Shown here in pieces: positions 32,636 to 42,551 of a stretch of DNA of 64,000 nt. The position numbers were made by a program, and so were the translations under genes. The DNA comes from Axinella damicornis (taxonomy: Eukaryota > Porifera > Demospongiae > Axinellida > Axinellidae), in contig OZ007512.1 of NCBI GenBank assembly GCA_963931865.1, positions 5,044,883 through 5,108,882 on the forward strand. Direction: 5' to 3'. The notes beneath the pieces were generated by a model. That model worked only from the letters and a program-made list of their open reading frames with translations, had not been told where the DNA came from and made no database searches. Position 1 is the first letter of the stretch, and each line of letters begins with the position of its first letter.

Positions 32636-32823
32636 CGATCAGGCAATTTAATACGGGGTCCTGGTTCCGCAGCCGAATCCAATTTCCATTTTTTCATGGG
32701 GCGTGGCCTAACGTAAATCACTTCCGGAAGCTGGCCTGGGACATGCTGCCCGGGCGCCCATGCGACGCTGAAGAGTCTTAGACAACCCAAGGCTACAGGA
32801 GTGCCCACTTTGAGACGAGGCAT
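32632..32823 (-). CDS. 63-codon ORF overlapping the next start by ATGA
   Basis: The frame starts MPRLKVGTPVALGCLRLFSV and ends with a basic segment (PRPMKKWKL). Its TGA overlaps the ATG of the candidate gene at 32635 in an ATGA arrangement. It lies in the region where that gene's 5' leader is expected, so it may be an upstream ORF or a dicistronic small protein. The N-terminus is mildly hydrophobic and basic, as in short mitochondrial proteins, but I do not recognise it. Confidence 0.3.
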   Translation of the reverse strand: MPRLKVGTPVALGCLRLFSVAWAPGQHVPGQLPEVIYVRPRPMKKWKLDSAAEPGPRIKLPDR

Positions 32824-33700
32824 GATCTTGAGTGCAGTTCCAGATCTATGAACTGTACAGTTGTTGACGAACTATGAGAGCGAAAGCTAGCTGGGGCCGT
32901 GTCCGGAAATCCCCTCCGTTGATCCTAGAGAGTGGAAGCCGGTGATCCTCTACTGTCCGGAAATCCCCTCCCCTACCTTACACTGTAAAATATTATGTGG
33001 CAGCAGGAGCCAGTGAAGAGAAAGTGTGTCCATCAGCATACAATGAGTTGTTGGAACACGGAAAAGTCGATTTTGGTTACTCAGATACTTGACAGTGCAT
33101 GAACACACGGTTCCTCAAATTATGGTTGCCACATGCTCGCCTGCTAAAATGAGACGTACTGTACCCACGCTCCAAGTTTCAGACTGAACGGCGGTCCTGA
33201 AAGGAAGCATGCAATGGCAGATAGCAAGTAAGCAATGGCAGACAGCAAGTAAGCTTGCATAGCTGTTACAGCTTACGGTTCTGGATAGTCTATCTAGGTA
33301 CACCAATTTTTCTGACGCTCAGGGTGGGGAGTAGAGAAATATTTCGGTACACACCCCCCTGCCCCAACTTCATAATTGGTCTAGCTTGATAGACTAGTTT
33401 CAGGATGGAGAGCGACTAGTTGTGGGAGAAAGGTGCAGGATTGGAAAACTATGATTTGTAGATTATACGCGACTAGATAAGTAATAGAATAATGTATTAC
33501 AGCTATGGCCAAGTAGCGAATATTTCTAGTATACTTTACCAAGTTTAACGGCAGGAAGCACACAGGAAGAAGTCCTAGCTAGAGGTTTGGCTAGTGGATA
33601 ATTAACATTAATTTGGATAGTTATGCAAGTTAGCCAGTGTTCGCTGCGCATGCAAGTGGTAATTACTGTGACCATGATACTGCCGCATTGACAAGGCACC
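32824..33700. other. Upstream spacer, small direct repeats
   Basis: No gene. CCGGAAATCCCCTCC occurs twice (about 32905 and 32959), and GCAATGGCAGA(T/C)AGCAAGTA occurs twice near 33210-33250. Confidence 0.4.
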
Positions 33701-34690
33701 TATTCATCCAAGTTGTCCTACTTGACTGCAACTTGTGGTACAACTTGAATGTAACTATTGGCTGGTCGAGGTGAGTCTCTACTATAACAAGCCAAAGCTA
33801 TGTATCACTAGACACATTCTTGAGTTGCTACTGGAGTTGCTACTATAATAATCATGCATAGAACACACAGCTTGGCTACTTCGTAACATTTCAGGCTACC
33901 AATTCGTCCAAGTTGTCCTAGTTGAGTGCAGCTTGTGGTGCAACTTGAATGTAACTATTGGCTGGTCAAGGTGAGTCTCTACTATAACAAGCCAAAGCTA
34001 TGTATCACTAGACACATTCTTGAGTTGCTACTGGAGTTGCTACTATAATAATCATGCATAGAACTCACACAGCTTGGCTACTTCGTAACATTGTCAAGCT
34101 ACCTAATCATCCAAGTTGTCCTAGTTGAGTGCAGCTTGTGGTGCAACTTTAGTATAACTATTGGTAGGTTGAGGTGAGTTGCTACTAGAGTTGCTACTAG
34201 AATACATGCACAATGGTCATAGAACTATAGAACACACACAGCTATAGCTAGTATACCATAAAATTATAAGTACACACTTTGTTGAGTTGCCATGGCAATG
34301 ATACACATTGACAAGGCTAGTACCTATTCATCCAAGTTGTCCTAGTAGAGTGCAGCTTGTAGTCCAACTAGAGTGTAACTATTGGTAGTTGGAAGTGAGC
34401 CTCAAGTATGCTAAACCATAGCATATATACACTGTTGAGTTGCTAACATTAATAAGCTTCATGCTAGTACCTAGTCATCCAAGTTGTCCTAGTAGAGTGC
34501 AGCTAGTAGTACAACTCGAGTGTAACTATTGGTAGTTGGAAGTGAGCCTCAAGTATGCTAAACCATAGCATATATACACTGTTGAGTTGCTAACATTAAT
34601 AAGCTTCATGCTAGTACCTAGTCATCCAAGTTGTCCTAGTAGAGTGCAGCTAGTAGTACAACTCGAGTGTAACTAGCATCAAGTAGAGGG
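33701..34690. repeat. Six spaced copies of a TCCAAGTTGTCCTAGT repeat
   Basis: Cores start at 33707, 33907, 34110, 34331, 34478 and 34625. Each carries TCCAAGTTGTCCTA, then GAGTGCAGCT..T, then GTAACTA. Spacing is about 200-220 bp in the first copies and exactly 147 bp in the last two. Longer shared sequence surrounds copies 1-2 (AACAAGCCAAAGCTATGTAT) and copies 5-6. Confidence 0.85.
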
Positions 34691-35271
34691 TGAGGTCTAC
34701 TAGAGTATAATAAAGTGTGTATAGGCATTGCTATTGTTGAAAGAAGCCCTACAAGTGCACAGTCTTCAATTAGTATTCATTGTTTGTAGTTTCATGCATG
34801 AACAGATCAACACAGTCAAAGTTTAAGTCAAAGTTTAAGTTGATGCATTTTAAAGAAGGTATAGTTTAAGCGGCCATGGATGGAGGTCTGAACTGCCTTC
34901 GTTGTTAATTGCTATGGTAACCAGATGATTGCAGAGATGCTGCATCATGTTGTGCAATTGGTGGTGTAGCTACCATAACTGTAACAGATAGTTTTGTCAC
35001 TTGCTTGTACAAATTAAGTTGATTAATGTCATGATTGTACATTTGCTGCAGGAAGAAGAATGACTGTATAGCTGAGCACGGCCAGGATGAATTCAGTAGC
35101 TATATATAGCTGAGTTTGATGTAGATGTGAAGTGACTCAATGGATTATAACTTGCTGTAGCTAAGAAGAATGACTATAATAGGTATGGCTGAATTACAAT
35201 AATTATCTTTACCAAGAATGCAGTAGCCAAGTTTGAGATATCTGAAGTGACTCAATGGATATAAGTGGTAT
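34691..35271. other. No feature seen beyond diverged short repeats
   Basis: AT-rich spacer. A short word (TGA(A)GTGACTCAATGGAT) occurs near 35130 and 35245. Confidence 0.35.
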
Positions 35272-37162
35272 TAGTGCAGCGGCATAGTCAGACATATCAA
35301 ACCTATCGTGCATTTTTTGATAAAAGCACCAAAATTGGTACACATATGCATTAATATGCTGTGAACATTTTCAGATATTGAGGCATGTGAAATTGTGCCT
35401 GCGTCAGCCGTGGTGGGCGGTTTCCAAAATGGCCGCCATGCAACGTTACCAAATTTGGCAATGTTGTCTTAATTGACTCTTAGTGGCAATCCTTCAAGCC
35501 CTTCTACACTTGAAACACAAATTTAATGCCTGGCTGAGAGAGGACTCATGTAGTGGACAGTAGCGGCTATATGAAAGAAAGAGGGAACATGCAGCTAGGT
35601 GGGTGGCACCGTGGGTGATCGAATAACCCATACTTTACTTACTACTGCTACAGCTTGCAGCTGTCTCCACAGCTAGTGTTGCTAATGTAGTGAATAATCA
35701 GCTCCACCCTGATTCACCATTGTCTGGCGTCCCATAATCAGTTGCCTGTCATTCCCAGTTAACTCTGTTCTTTTGCAATTGGCCATTAAATAATAATTGG
35801 TACCAGTTAGCTACCACTGTTCATTGGAGGGGAGTCAGGTCAACAATGCAGTGTAGCAGTGGCAGTGAGAGCTTTCCAATCACATGACTCACTTGCTGCT
35901 GATCACATGACAGCTTCACTCCCCAACTATGGATATCAGGTGCACATCTGTATATCCATACGTAGTCCTTGGGTGTTTGGGTGGAAAGGTGGTCCTTCCA
36001 CCATTGTCCACTGGAAGATGTATACTTTCCCCAATATAGGACACTCTATCGTGGGTGTGGCTCCCCTCCCCTTTCCTATGAGTATGATGCATAATGTTTT
36101 GTGATAGCTACTAGTATATATACTACAACACGTGCACGAAAGTCAGTGACGGGAAAGATAAGTACATGCAGTGGCTAGCCAGCATGTACCTGCAGACAAC
36201 GTTACCATCACGATATGAAACTAACCATTGCATGTCTAGGCATTCAAGTATGGATTTTATACGCTTCTACCCAACAAATTAATGCGGAATGTATGCATGG
36301 GATGCCTTTGCCACAGTGGTTACTGCCCTGATTCTAAACTGCGATCTCCATAATTATAGGCTGATTCCCAGTCCCAATGGCCTGGAGGGAGGGGTTGTCA
36401 AATGCTCTCCCTTGTCTATTATATCCTATGTCGGAAATATGTAATGGCCCTTGCAATTGCTTTGTATATAAGCTCACAGTGGTGGAAAATGGAGTGTATA
36501 GGAAATGAGCTTTGGACAAACTATGCTGATCCCCCCCTCCCTCTTCCGAAAGCCAGCTATATAATATTATACTACCCTAGATCTGAGGTTTGTGGTCTCC
36601 AAAGTCATGGGTTTATACATACAGTGGCTTGCAACTGTGGGCTTTTTTCCGACTTGGAGATATTAATTTTGTGCCAACAGGTCAGCAACATGATATTTGG
36701 CTACATGATTGCATTGTTTATTTGTGTCAACAGAACAGTTTCATGCTGGCAATAAGTTCATTGGGCATACAGGGGATCAATGAGTTATGTTCAGTGGTAG
36801 CATTTATGGCCTACTGAGCAGTATAGGCATTCATGTGTACTGCATCGGTTTGTGTAGGCCCTTAGCATTTTGTGCATGATGATTAGCTGCCAAGTGTGTC
36901 TTGATTATTTATCTGCAAGCTAAGGCATTGTTAGCTACAAAGATGTGGTGGGTGTTTGGGAGATATGTTTGACGAAAAAGAGAGGCAACTGCAAGGCTAC
37001 GACATTCCAACTGCCTGACATAATAAGACAGAATGAACGGCAAATAAGTAAAATGCACTATGCTGTGGCTCAGCTAGTGTTGGTGGTAGCACTGGTTGTT
37101 TCAGTGGTAATAATATCTATACCCTTACACTGCCTAGCTTCCTCACACAGCAGACGCTATAT

Positions 37163-37680
37163 ACTAAAAGTAATCAAAAATGTAACAGGATGTAGGGATA
37201 CCAGAACGGCAAAAAGTAAGGAAACAAGGTAGGGATGATCACACAAACAGTGAAGTACAGTCAAACCTCCGATAGTGGACCCTCCGAGATAGGGACACAA
37301 TATAATAAACCTCTCTACAAAGGACGCTTTTCAAGGTCCCAAATAATTGGTTTGCCTATGGTTCTAATACATTTTGAACCTCCGAGAAGAGGACAACCTC
37401 TCTACAATGGACAAAAGACTTAATTTATATTGTTCCCAAAGTGTCCTTTGTTCGGAGGTTTGACTGTTTACGATCCCCCTACAGAGATCTTTTTCCATAA
37501 TGAAGAAATATAAGTAAGGGGGATTGTATACTTCACTGTTTTGTGTGATCATCCTTACCTTGTTTCCTTACTTTTTGCCGTTCTGGTATCCATTATTCTG
37601 TTACATTACATTTTCATTTTATTACTTGTTTATGTCATTCTTTTTTAGCAGCAGGCACATGTTTGAGCTGAAATTTGCCA
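37163..37680. mobile_element. Foldback element copy 2, interrupted
   Basis: The same arms as 29330-29605 (GGATGTAGGGATACCAGAAC, AAAAAGTAAGGAAACAAG) are split by the 209-bp element at 37258-37466. The same right flank follows (GCAGGCACATGTTTGAGCTG), so the mobile or duplicated unit extends beyond the hairpin. Confidence 0.8.
37258..37466. mobile_element. 209-bp CAGTCAAACCTCC MITE nested in the foldback
   Basis: Inverted ends CAGTCAAACCTCCGA and GGAGGTTTGACTG, with internal CTCTCTACAA(A/T)GGAC words. It interrupts the other element immediately after a TA dinucleotide, which suggests a Tc1/mariner-type insertion; the right-hand TA has decayed. Confidence 0.85.
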
Positions 37681-39126
37681 TCACAGAGGTTGTGAAAAAG
37701 CAATGGGTCGTTGCACTGCTCCGTTGAAAATGCTGCTGTTTCATGCGAAAACCATCATGAGAGATTGAGAGCTAAGTTGTCTGAAGAAGAAGAAGAAAGA
37801 GAAACAATTTGCCCGTTTGCGAGTGCCTGCTTTGGTACTTTCGCGATGGTTTTTCGCGACGCTGGGAGTCTTGTTGGACATGAAAACACTCGAAGATGAC
37901 TGGTATGTTGTTATAAAGTGTACCGTTTCTGAGATTTTTTTTGTATTAGCATATATTGCGTGTCTGTCGTATCCTTACATATAGAGTCTACCGACTCTAT
38001 GACAATCCCTGGAATATATTTCTCCTGTTCCACCACCTTGCCTTTCCATGCTAACTGTATGGAACCACTCTGAAATTTTCCCCTAGTAGGCAAAATTAGG
38101 CCAAATTCCCAATGCTATGGTGTCAAAGAGAATACCCCAAAAGACCAAGCATCATGTTGATCCTTCGCATTCATCTGCAAGGGGAACTCCGCATGCCTGG
38201 TTCATCATATCACAGTTAAATTGCAGTCTGCTTGACACAATATATACAACACCAGGATTATCCATGCCATGGTCTTATGATAATCCATTGCACTGTAATT
38301 GCACCGGCAATTGCCTTAATGGCATTCGCACAATCATATTTTGCCCTGCTGTTTCATGCCCAACAGAGCTATAGGTCCTCTGGGTGGACTCGTACAAAAC
38401 TGTAACCACTTTTAGCAATGCAGAGAACACATCTCCTTTTGAATGCTATCACTGGCTCCTTTCGGACTTTAAAAATCCAAGATTGTCACTACTAATTTGT
38501 ACCCCAGATGTTTTCCCTAATATGAATCCCGGCAGTCAGCCCATTTTTCTTGCAGGAATGCAAATGCAGATGCCTATATCTTGTAGCCACCCTCTCAAAG
38601 CCTATATAGAATCCCTGCTACTTGACCTGCAAGATGCCGGTTTCTGTTCCCAGAAAGGTTCATTATTATTAATAACCGGACCTCTATATGCATGTCCATT
38701 TCCGGAAATCATAGCTGTAATGTGGCACATAAAAACAGAATAATTCTAGCAAGGATGGGGCAGTCACAAGTTGTGTAAAAGAACCCTAAGACCCCTAAAA
38801 GTGGTATTAAAGACATTATAGTACTGCATTATTCTTGTCGAATAACGCCACATGGCGGCCATTTTGGAAACCGCCCACCACGGTTGATGCAGGCACAATT
38901 TCACATGCCTCAATATCTGAAAATGTTCACAGTATATTAATCTATATGCGTACCAATTTTGGTGCTTTTATCAAAAAATGCACGATAGGTTTGATATGCC
39001 GCTGCACTATATATGAATGGGTTGCCCATGGGGTGAATAATAAAGAAGAGTTGACCATGCATGTATTGAGCCTAAGATGTAGATGGAAAAGTACTGTCAT
39101 AAGTTTGTGGTGTTAGTTTTAGCTTC

Positions 39127-40716
39127 TTAAGGCGGTTCTTTGTGGGTTCTGGAAGGTCTTGGTATCGTCGTTTGCGGAAAACTGGTTGTTCGGTTGTTTT
39201 GCGCAACTATTTGCTGCATGTCACCAAACCCAAATGTAGCAGCTAAATTGAGGAGGTTTTGAGCGTTCGTAGTTGGCTGTGCAATCCCCTTCTGAGAGAT
39301 GACATAAGCCCGCACAATTCCTTCCGGTGAACTAACTGTTCCTAGCACTTTGGATAGTCGACGGACATCAGAAGGTGTTAAACTGTCTATCTCATCTTGA
39401 TGTTTTCCAAGCATAACAATTTTTTGGTTGCAGAGGCTTGTAGGGATTTTCTCGGCCGCTTCGACAGCTTTCACACTAATCGAGCTTGACCAGGAAGGTG
39501 GTCGTGGTAGCCTTGCAATTTCAGTTTGGGTCTGCGAACTGCAGGTAGTAGAATCTGGTAAATTTCCGAGATATTCAATGGCTTGTTCAAGTGCATACAA
39601 GATCATTGCCAAGCGAGCCATATATCCTTTGGCTTTGGACAAAATGCCTTGGATGTCTTCATCATCAGCTGCTTGCTTTCGATCAACCAGCGAGTCATGA
39701 CCAGATTCAAAAGCAGTATATGCATCCCCTTCAAGGGTGTACTCCACCTGTTTGTTGTGCACTAGTTGCAGTATAGCATATATGTTTGAAAGCTTCGGGA
39801 CGCTGTCGGGGATTGGCACTTTAAGCTCCCTCAAGTATACTTCTCTCTCCGGTGGAAAGTCGAAAAGCTGGCGGTCGTTGAAACCGTCAGCATCTGACGA
39901 CAGCAGCATCTTCTCAACAAATGCAGGCTGGATGAACCCTGTCAATGTATAGTAGACCACAATGCAGTTACTCGAATGTTAATGCAACTCGCTGATTAGG
40001 TATAATAATATTATCGTGCAGAAATCGCAAGGTGCCGATTTGCTTGCCGAATTAACACCATGCATGCATGCGCATTCGGATACAAGCACACTGATTATGA
40101 TTCTTACCTGTAACGTTGAAAGCAGTTTGATCAAGGACTGCAGTATATGATCTGTAGTTCCGAGCCCAAGCACCTCCACCATTTAGAGTAATTAAAGTTT
40201 TCCTGTCCATGGTTGAATTCGAGTGCTTGAAAAGGTCCAGCTGTGCGTACAAAGAACTTATTTCATCGAACAATCCCAGAATCTGCCCTCCGTTGCGTTT
40301 CTTAACGCTGTGCAATTCTTCGAAACTGAAATGATCAATCATCAGCTGCGGCGGAGTAGAGGTTTGGCTGCGTCTTGCGAAGATTGCCACTGTTTCTGGA
40401 GCTGCTTTTCGAGATCTTCGATGGGTGCGCGGAGACGTCTCAGAGCAGCAGTTTTTTTCTCTCCTTTCTTGGCAGCAACTACAAACCACAAAACAGCAGG
40501 TTCGGTCCACTCCGCGTTGACACGGACACGAGCGTTTATGCCCATGAAGGATGCAGCAAGGGTGAGGAGTGGGTATGCGAGGAATTCCACCGGTGCGCCG
40601 ATCGCATCTGCGTTACCGGTAACGACACTGTAGAGGGCAGGAGAAAATAGTTCGGAAAAGTCCACCCTTTCGGAGTTAGCAGTGGTTAACTTCTCTTTCA
40701 GTGAATTTGATGCCAT
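39127..40716 (-). CDS. DUF3987-type protein with degenerate P-loop region
   Basis: Exon 1 (40716-40108) starts MASNSLKEKLTTANSE; exon 2 (39938-39127) follows a 169-bp phase-1 intron with a GTAAGA donor and a TTGACAG acceptor. The product, about 470 aa, has GAPVEFLAYPLLTLAASFMG, then AEWTEPAVLWFVVAAKKGEK, where DUF3987 proteins have a P-loop-like segment. LFDEISSLYAQLDLFKH and LNGGGAWARNY follow, typical of the acidic Walker-B-like and catalytic part. A one-base lesion near 40360 splits exon 1 into two frames, so the gene is either decaying or has an assembly error. DUF3987 proteins are related to primase-helicase modules of mobile elements in bacteria; their role in animals is unknown. The assignment is from pattern recall. 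It is divergent from the gene at 41031. Confidence 0.55.
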
Positions 40717-40827
40717 CTTTGAGATTTCAAAGTCAGTCGAGAGTCGAGATTCCTATTTCTGTTAGAAGGCCCCTCGTTGCTGTGTATTTATAGGCATCGT
40801 TTAGCGGAAAATGGTTGGTATAATGAA

Positions 40828-40954
40828 GTGGATATTTGTCCGGTAGGAAGTATAGGGCGATGGGTTTGGGTATATTACAGGGCCGGTTCTGGATAAACGC
40901 GCGTTTCCGGTACTTATATCTACAGTATGTACTTCCTGCCGGACCAATATCCAC
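40828..40954. promoter_or_regulatory. 25-bp inverted repeat in a divergent promoter region
   Basis: The arm at 40828-40852 (GTGGATATTTGTCCGGTAGG..) and its partner at 40930-40954 pair at 23 of 25 positions. They are about 77 bp apart, in the spacer between the start codons at 40716 (minus) and 41031 (plus). The symmetry suits a shared bidirectional control region or a dyad operator. Transposon ends are the alternative. Confidence 0.5.
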
Positions 40955-41030
40955 GTCTTAATCCTATAAAGTGGTTAGACGTTACGATTTTAAAGCGATA
41001 TCAGTCCATTGCAATAGCATTATTTGTAAC

Positions 41031-41300
41031 ATGGCATCGAGCACTGGTGAAGATCAAACTCTGTTCAACAATATTCCGGTTTGTTACTTCGACGCAAGGA
41101 AGTACTGCTACGCCAATGGAGATGAGATTGCAGAGGACCCCGAAGCTGTCACCAAAATCGAGTACGAAATGCGCAAGTTTGAGTACGCCATTGAGATCGC
41201 AAATGTTACGAAATCGGGCATTTACCTTGTTGGAGAATTCGTCGGTGATGTCCTCGTAACTCGCGCCGAGTACGTTCCTACTATGGTAGACCCGAAGTGA
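41031..41300 (+). CDS. Small unknown protein divergent from the DUF3987 gene
   Basis: 89 aa: MASSTGEDQTLFNNIPVCYF, then acidic IAEDPEAVTKIEYEMRKFEY, then a compact C-terminus with GIYLVGEFVGDVLVTRAEY. It has a mixed hydrophobic and charged composition expected of a real folded protein. There is no signal peptide and no membrane segment. The frame opens upstream to 40971; I chose 41031 because it is the first ATG followed by protein-like sequence. It shares a palindromic spacer with the DUF3987 gene, so the two may be co-expressed. Family not recognised. Confidence 0.4.
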   Translation: MASSTGEDQTLFNNIPVCYFDARKYCYANGDEIAEDPEAVTKIEYEMRKFEYAIEIANVTKSGIYLVGEFVGDVLVTRAEYVPTMVDPK

Positions 41301-41404
41301 AAGTGGAAGCTCTGGTGAGGAAAGGGAATGCATGCAGTTCAGATGAAACGATTAAAGCCTTGCAGCACTGGTAATTATTACGAACGAACACAAGTGCTTC
41401 ACGT

Positions 41405-41767
41405 ATGGACGACTACGTGGATTGGGGCCGTTTCGTCCATATTCGGGCTCATCCAGGATACTGCCTGGAAGCTATAATAACAATCAAAGGGGATGTTGTT
41501 GTAAAAGATTTGGAGGTATTTATCCGTGTGCAATGTACAGAAAGGGTGGGTGGTGCGTACGATCATCCATCGTGGTCTCCCAAGAATGTGGCAAGGGGAG
41601 ATGCCATCAAATCGGAGAAGAAATACAGCAAGTATAAATATCCTGACGATCGCGAAGATGTGCATGGTTACTCGCAGCCTGTTCAATTAAAGATGTCCAG
41701 CTGCGTGCATGAACTATTCTACTTGTATAGCTACACTACATTGGTGATTAACGTTGTGATGGATTAG
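41405..41767 (+). CDS. Unknown ORF following the small gene
   Basis: 120 aa: MDDYVDWGRFVHIRAHPGYC, LEAIITIKGDVVVKDLEVFI, a Lys/Tyr-rich segment (SEKKYSKYKY) and a hydrophobic end. It starts 105 bp after the stop of the previous ORF, in another frame. The first 75 residues look protein-like, while the end looks like read-through. It may be the second exon of the same gene or a separate one. Not recognised. Confidence 0.3.
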   Translation: MDDYVDWGRFVHIRAHPGYCLEAIITIKGDVVVKDLEVFIRVQCTERVGGAYDHPSWSPKNVARGDAIKSEKKYSKYKYPDDREDVHGYSQPVQLKMSSCVHELFYLYSYTTLVINVVMD

Positions 41768-42011
41768 GCCTTTATGAATGCCCCTATATATACTACTCTT
41801 CTATTCTTACAGTCACCTAGCTATTATTCTTTATGCCATACTGGCACATCTATAATTATGCAGAGAACTTGAATGAAAAGCGAGTCACGGGAGACCATGC
41901 ATGTGGACAATGCGATTTTGTCCCCAGTAGCTAACTTGAACGTGCATGCAGTCTGCATGCAGTCTGGGATGAGACTACATGCAAGCGTAATTGTCTATAC
42001 ATATTACATGA

Positions 42012-42118
42012 ACACGTTCCCAGGCCGTTTATCCAGCGCGTGTATCGCTTCCAGTATAACGCGCGATACTAAAAGCGATCCGTGCTGGGGTTGGTTGGGT
42101 CTGGGACCGAGACTAATG
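42012..42118. mobile_element. Diverged TAGCCTCGTTCCCAGGC-like foldback
   Basis: ACGTTCCCAGGCCGTTTATC on the left and TTGGGTCTGGGACCGAGACTA on the right keep the inverted family ends in weakened form around GCGCGTGTATCGC / GCGCGATAC words. Confidence 0.45.
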
Positions 42119-42551
42119 GCATAAAAGTAAGTTGGCATAATTTTAGGTGCCTATTATCAATAGGATACCTAAGCTTATAGGTGATGTAAGGCCGCATTGG
42201 GCACCAAAGGCAATAATATGAATCACACGGCCATGTATTATGCATGTACGCATACTAGTCTCGTGCCCAGACGTCACGCGCCTCGCTGGTGGGCGTGGAC
42301 GCCGGCAGCGGACGGTGGCAATTCCTATATGCGCGTTCAGAATTCACTATCTGCACTCAAGCGCCCATAAGCAGTAAAGTGCTCTATAAATGAATATCTC
42401 GGTTTCGGCAAAATGAGTGGTTTGTGCTGAGAAACTAGGGCCATGCACCTACGCGGAAACGGAAGATCGGCGGAACAGAAAACAGAGTATATACAGGCCT
42501 GCATGTGCAAGTCAAGCATTACTAATATACTCTTGGTGCGCTATGCAAGTG

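Larger units (their letters stand above)
35272..39009. mobile_element. Candidate 3.7-kb element bounded by ~165-bp inverted repeats
   Basis: The left arm starts TAGTGCAGCGGCATA at 35272 and runs to about 35450 (ending ...CCAAAATGGCCGCCATG). The right arm is its reverse complement from about 38847 to 39009. The arms are roughly 90% alike by eye. The interior carries a foldback element, a nested MITE, and ORFs at 35859-36104, 36402-36755 and 38117-38743 with no recognised domain. It may be a large nonautonomous DNA transposon or two separate solo repeats in opposite orientation. Confidence 0.5.

Noticed and set aside
38117..38743. Two consecutive plus-strand frames of 85 and 119 codons, and minus-strand words that recall a protein kinase (HDAWSFGVFSL)
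   Set aside because: The minus-strand reading has frequent stops and no catalytic HRD or DFG motif, and the plus frames match no domain. I could not choose between chance and a relic.
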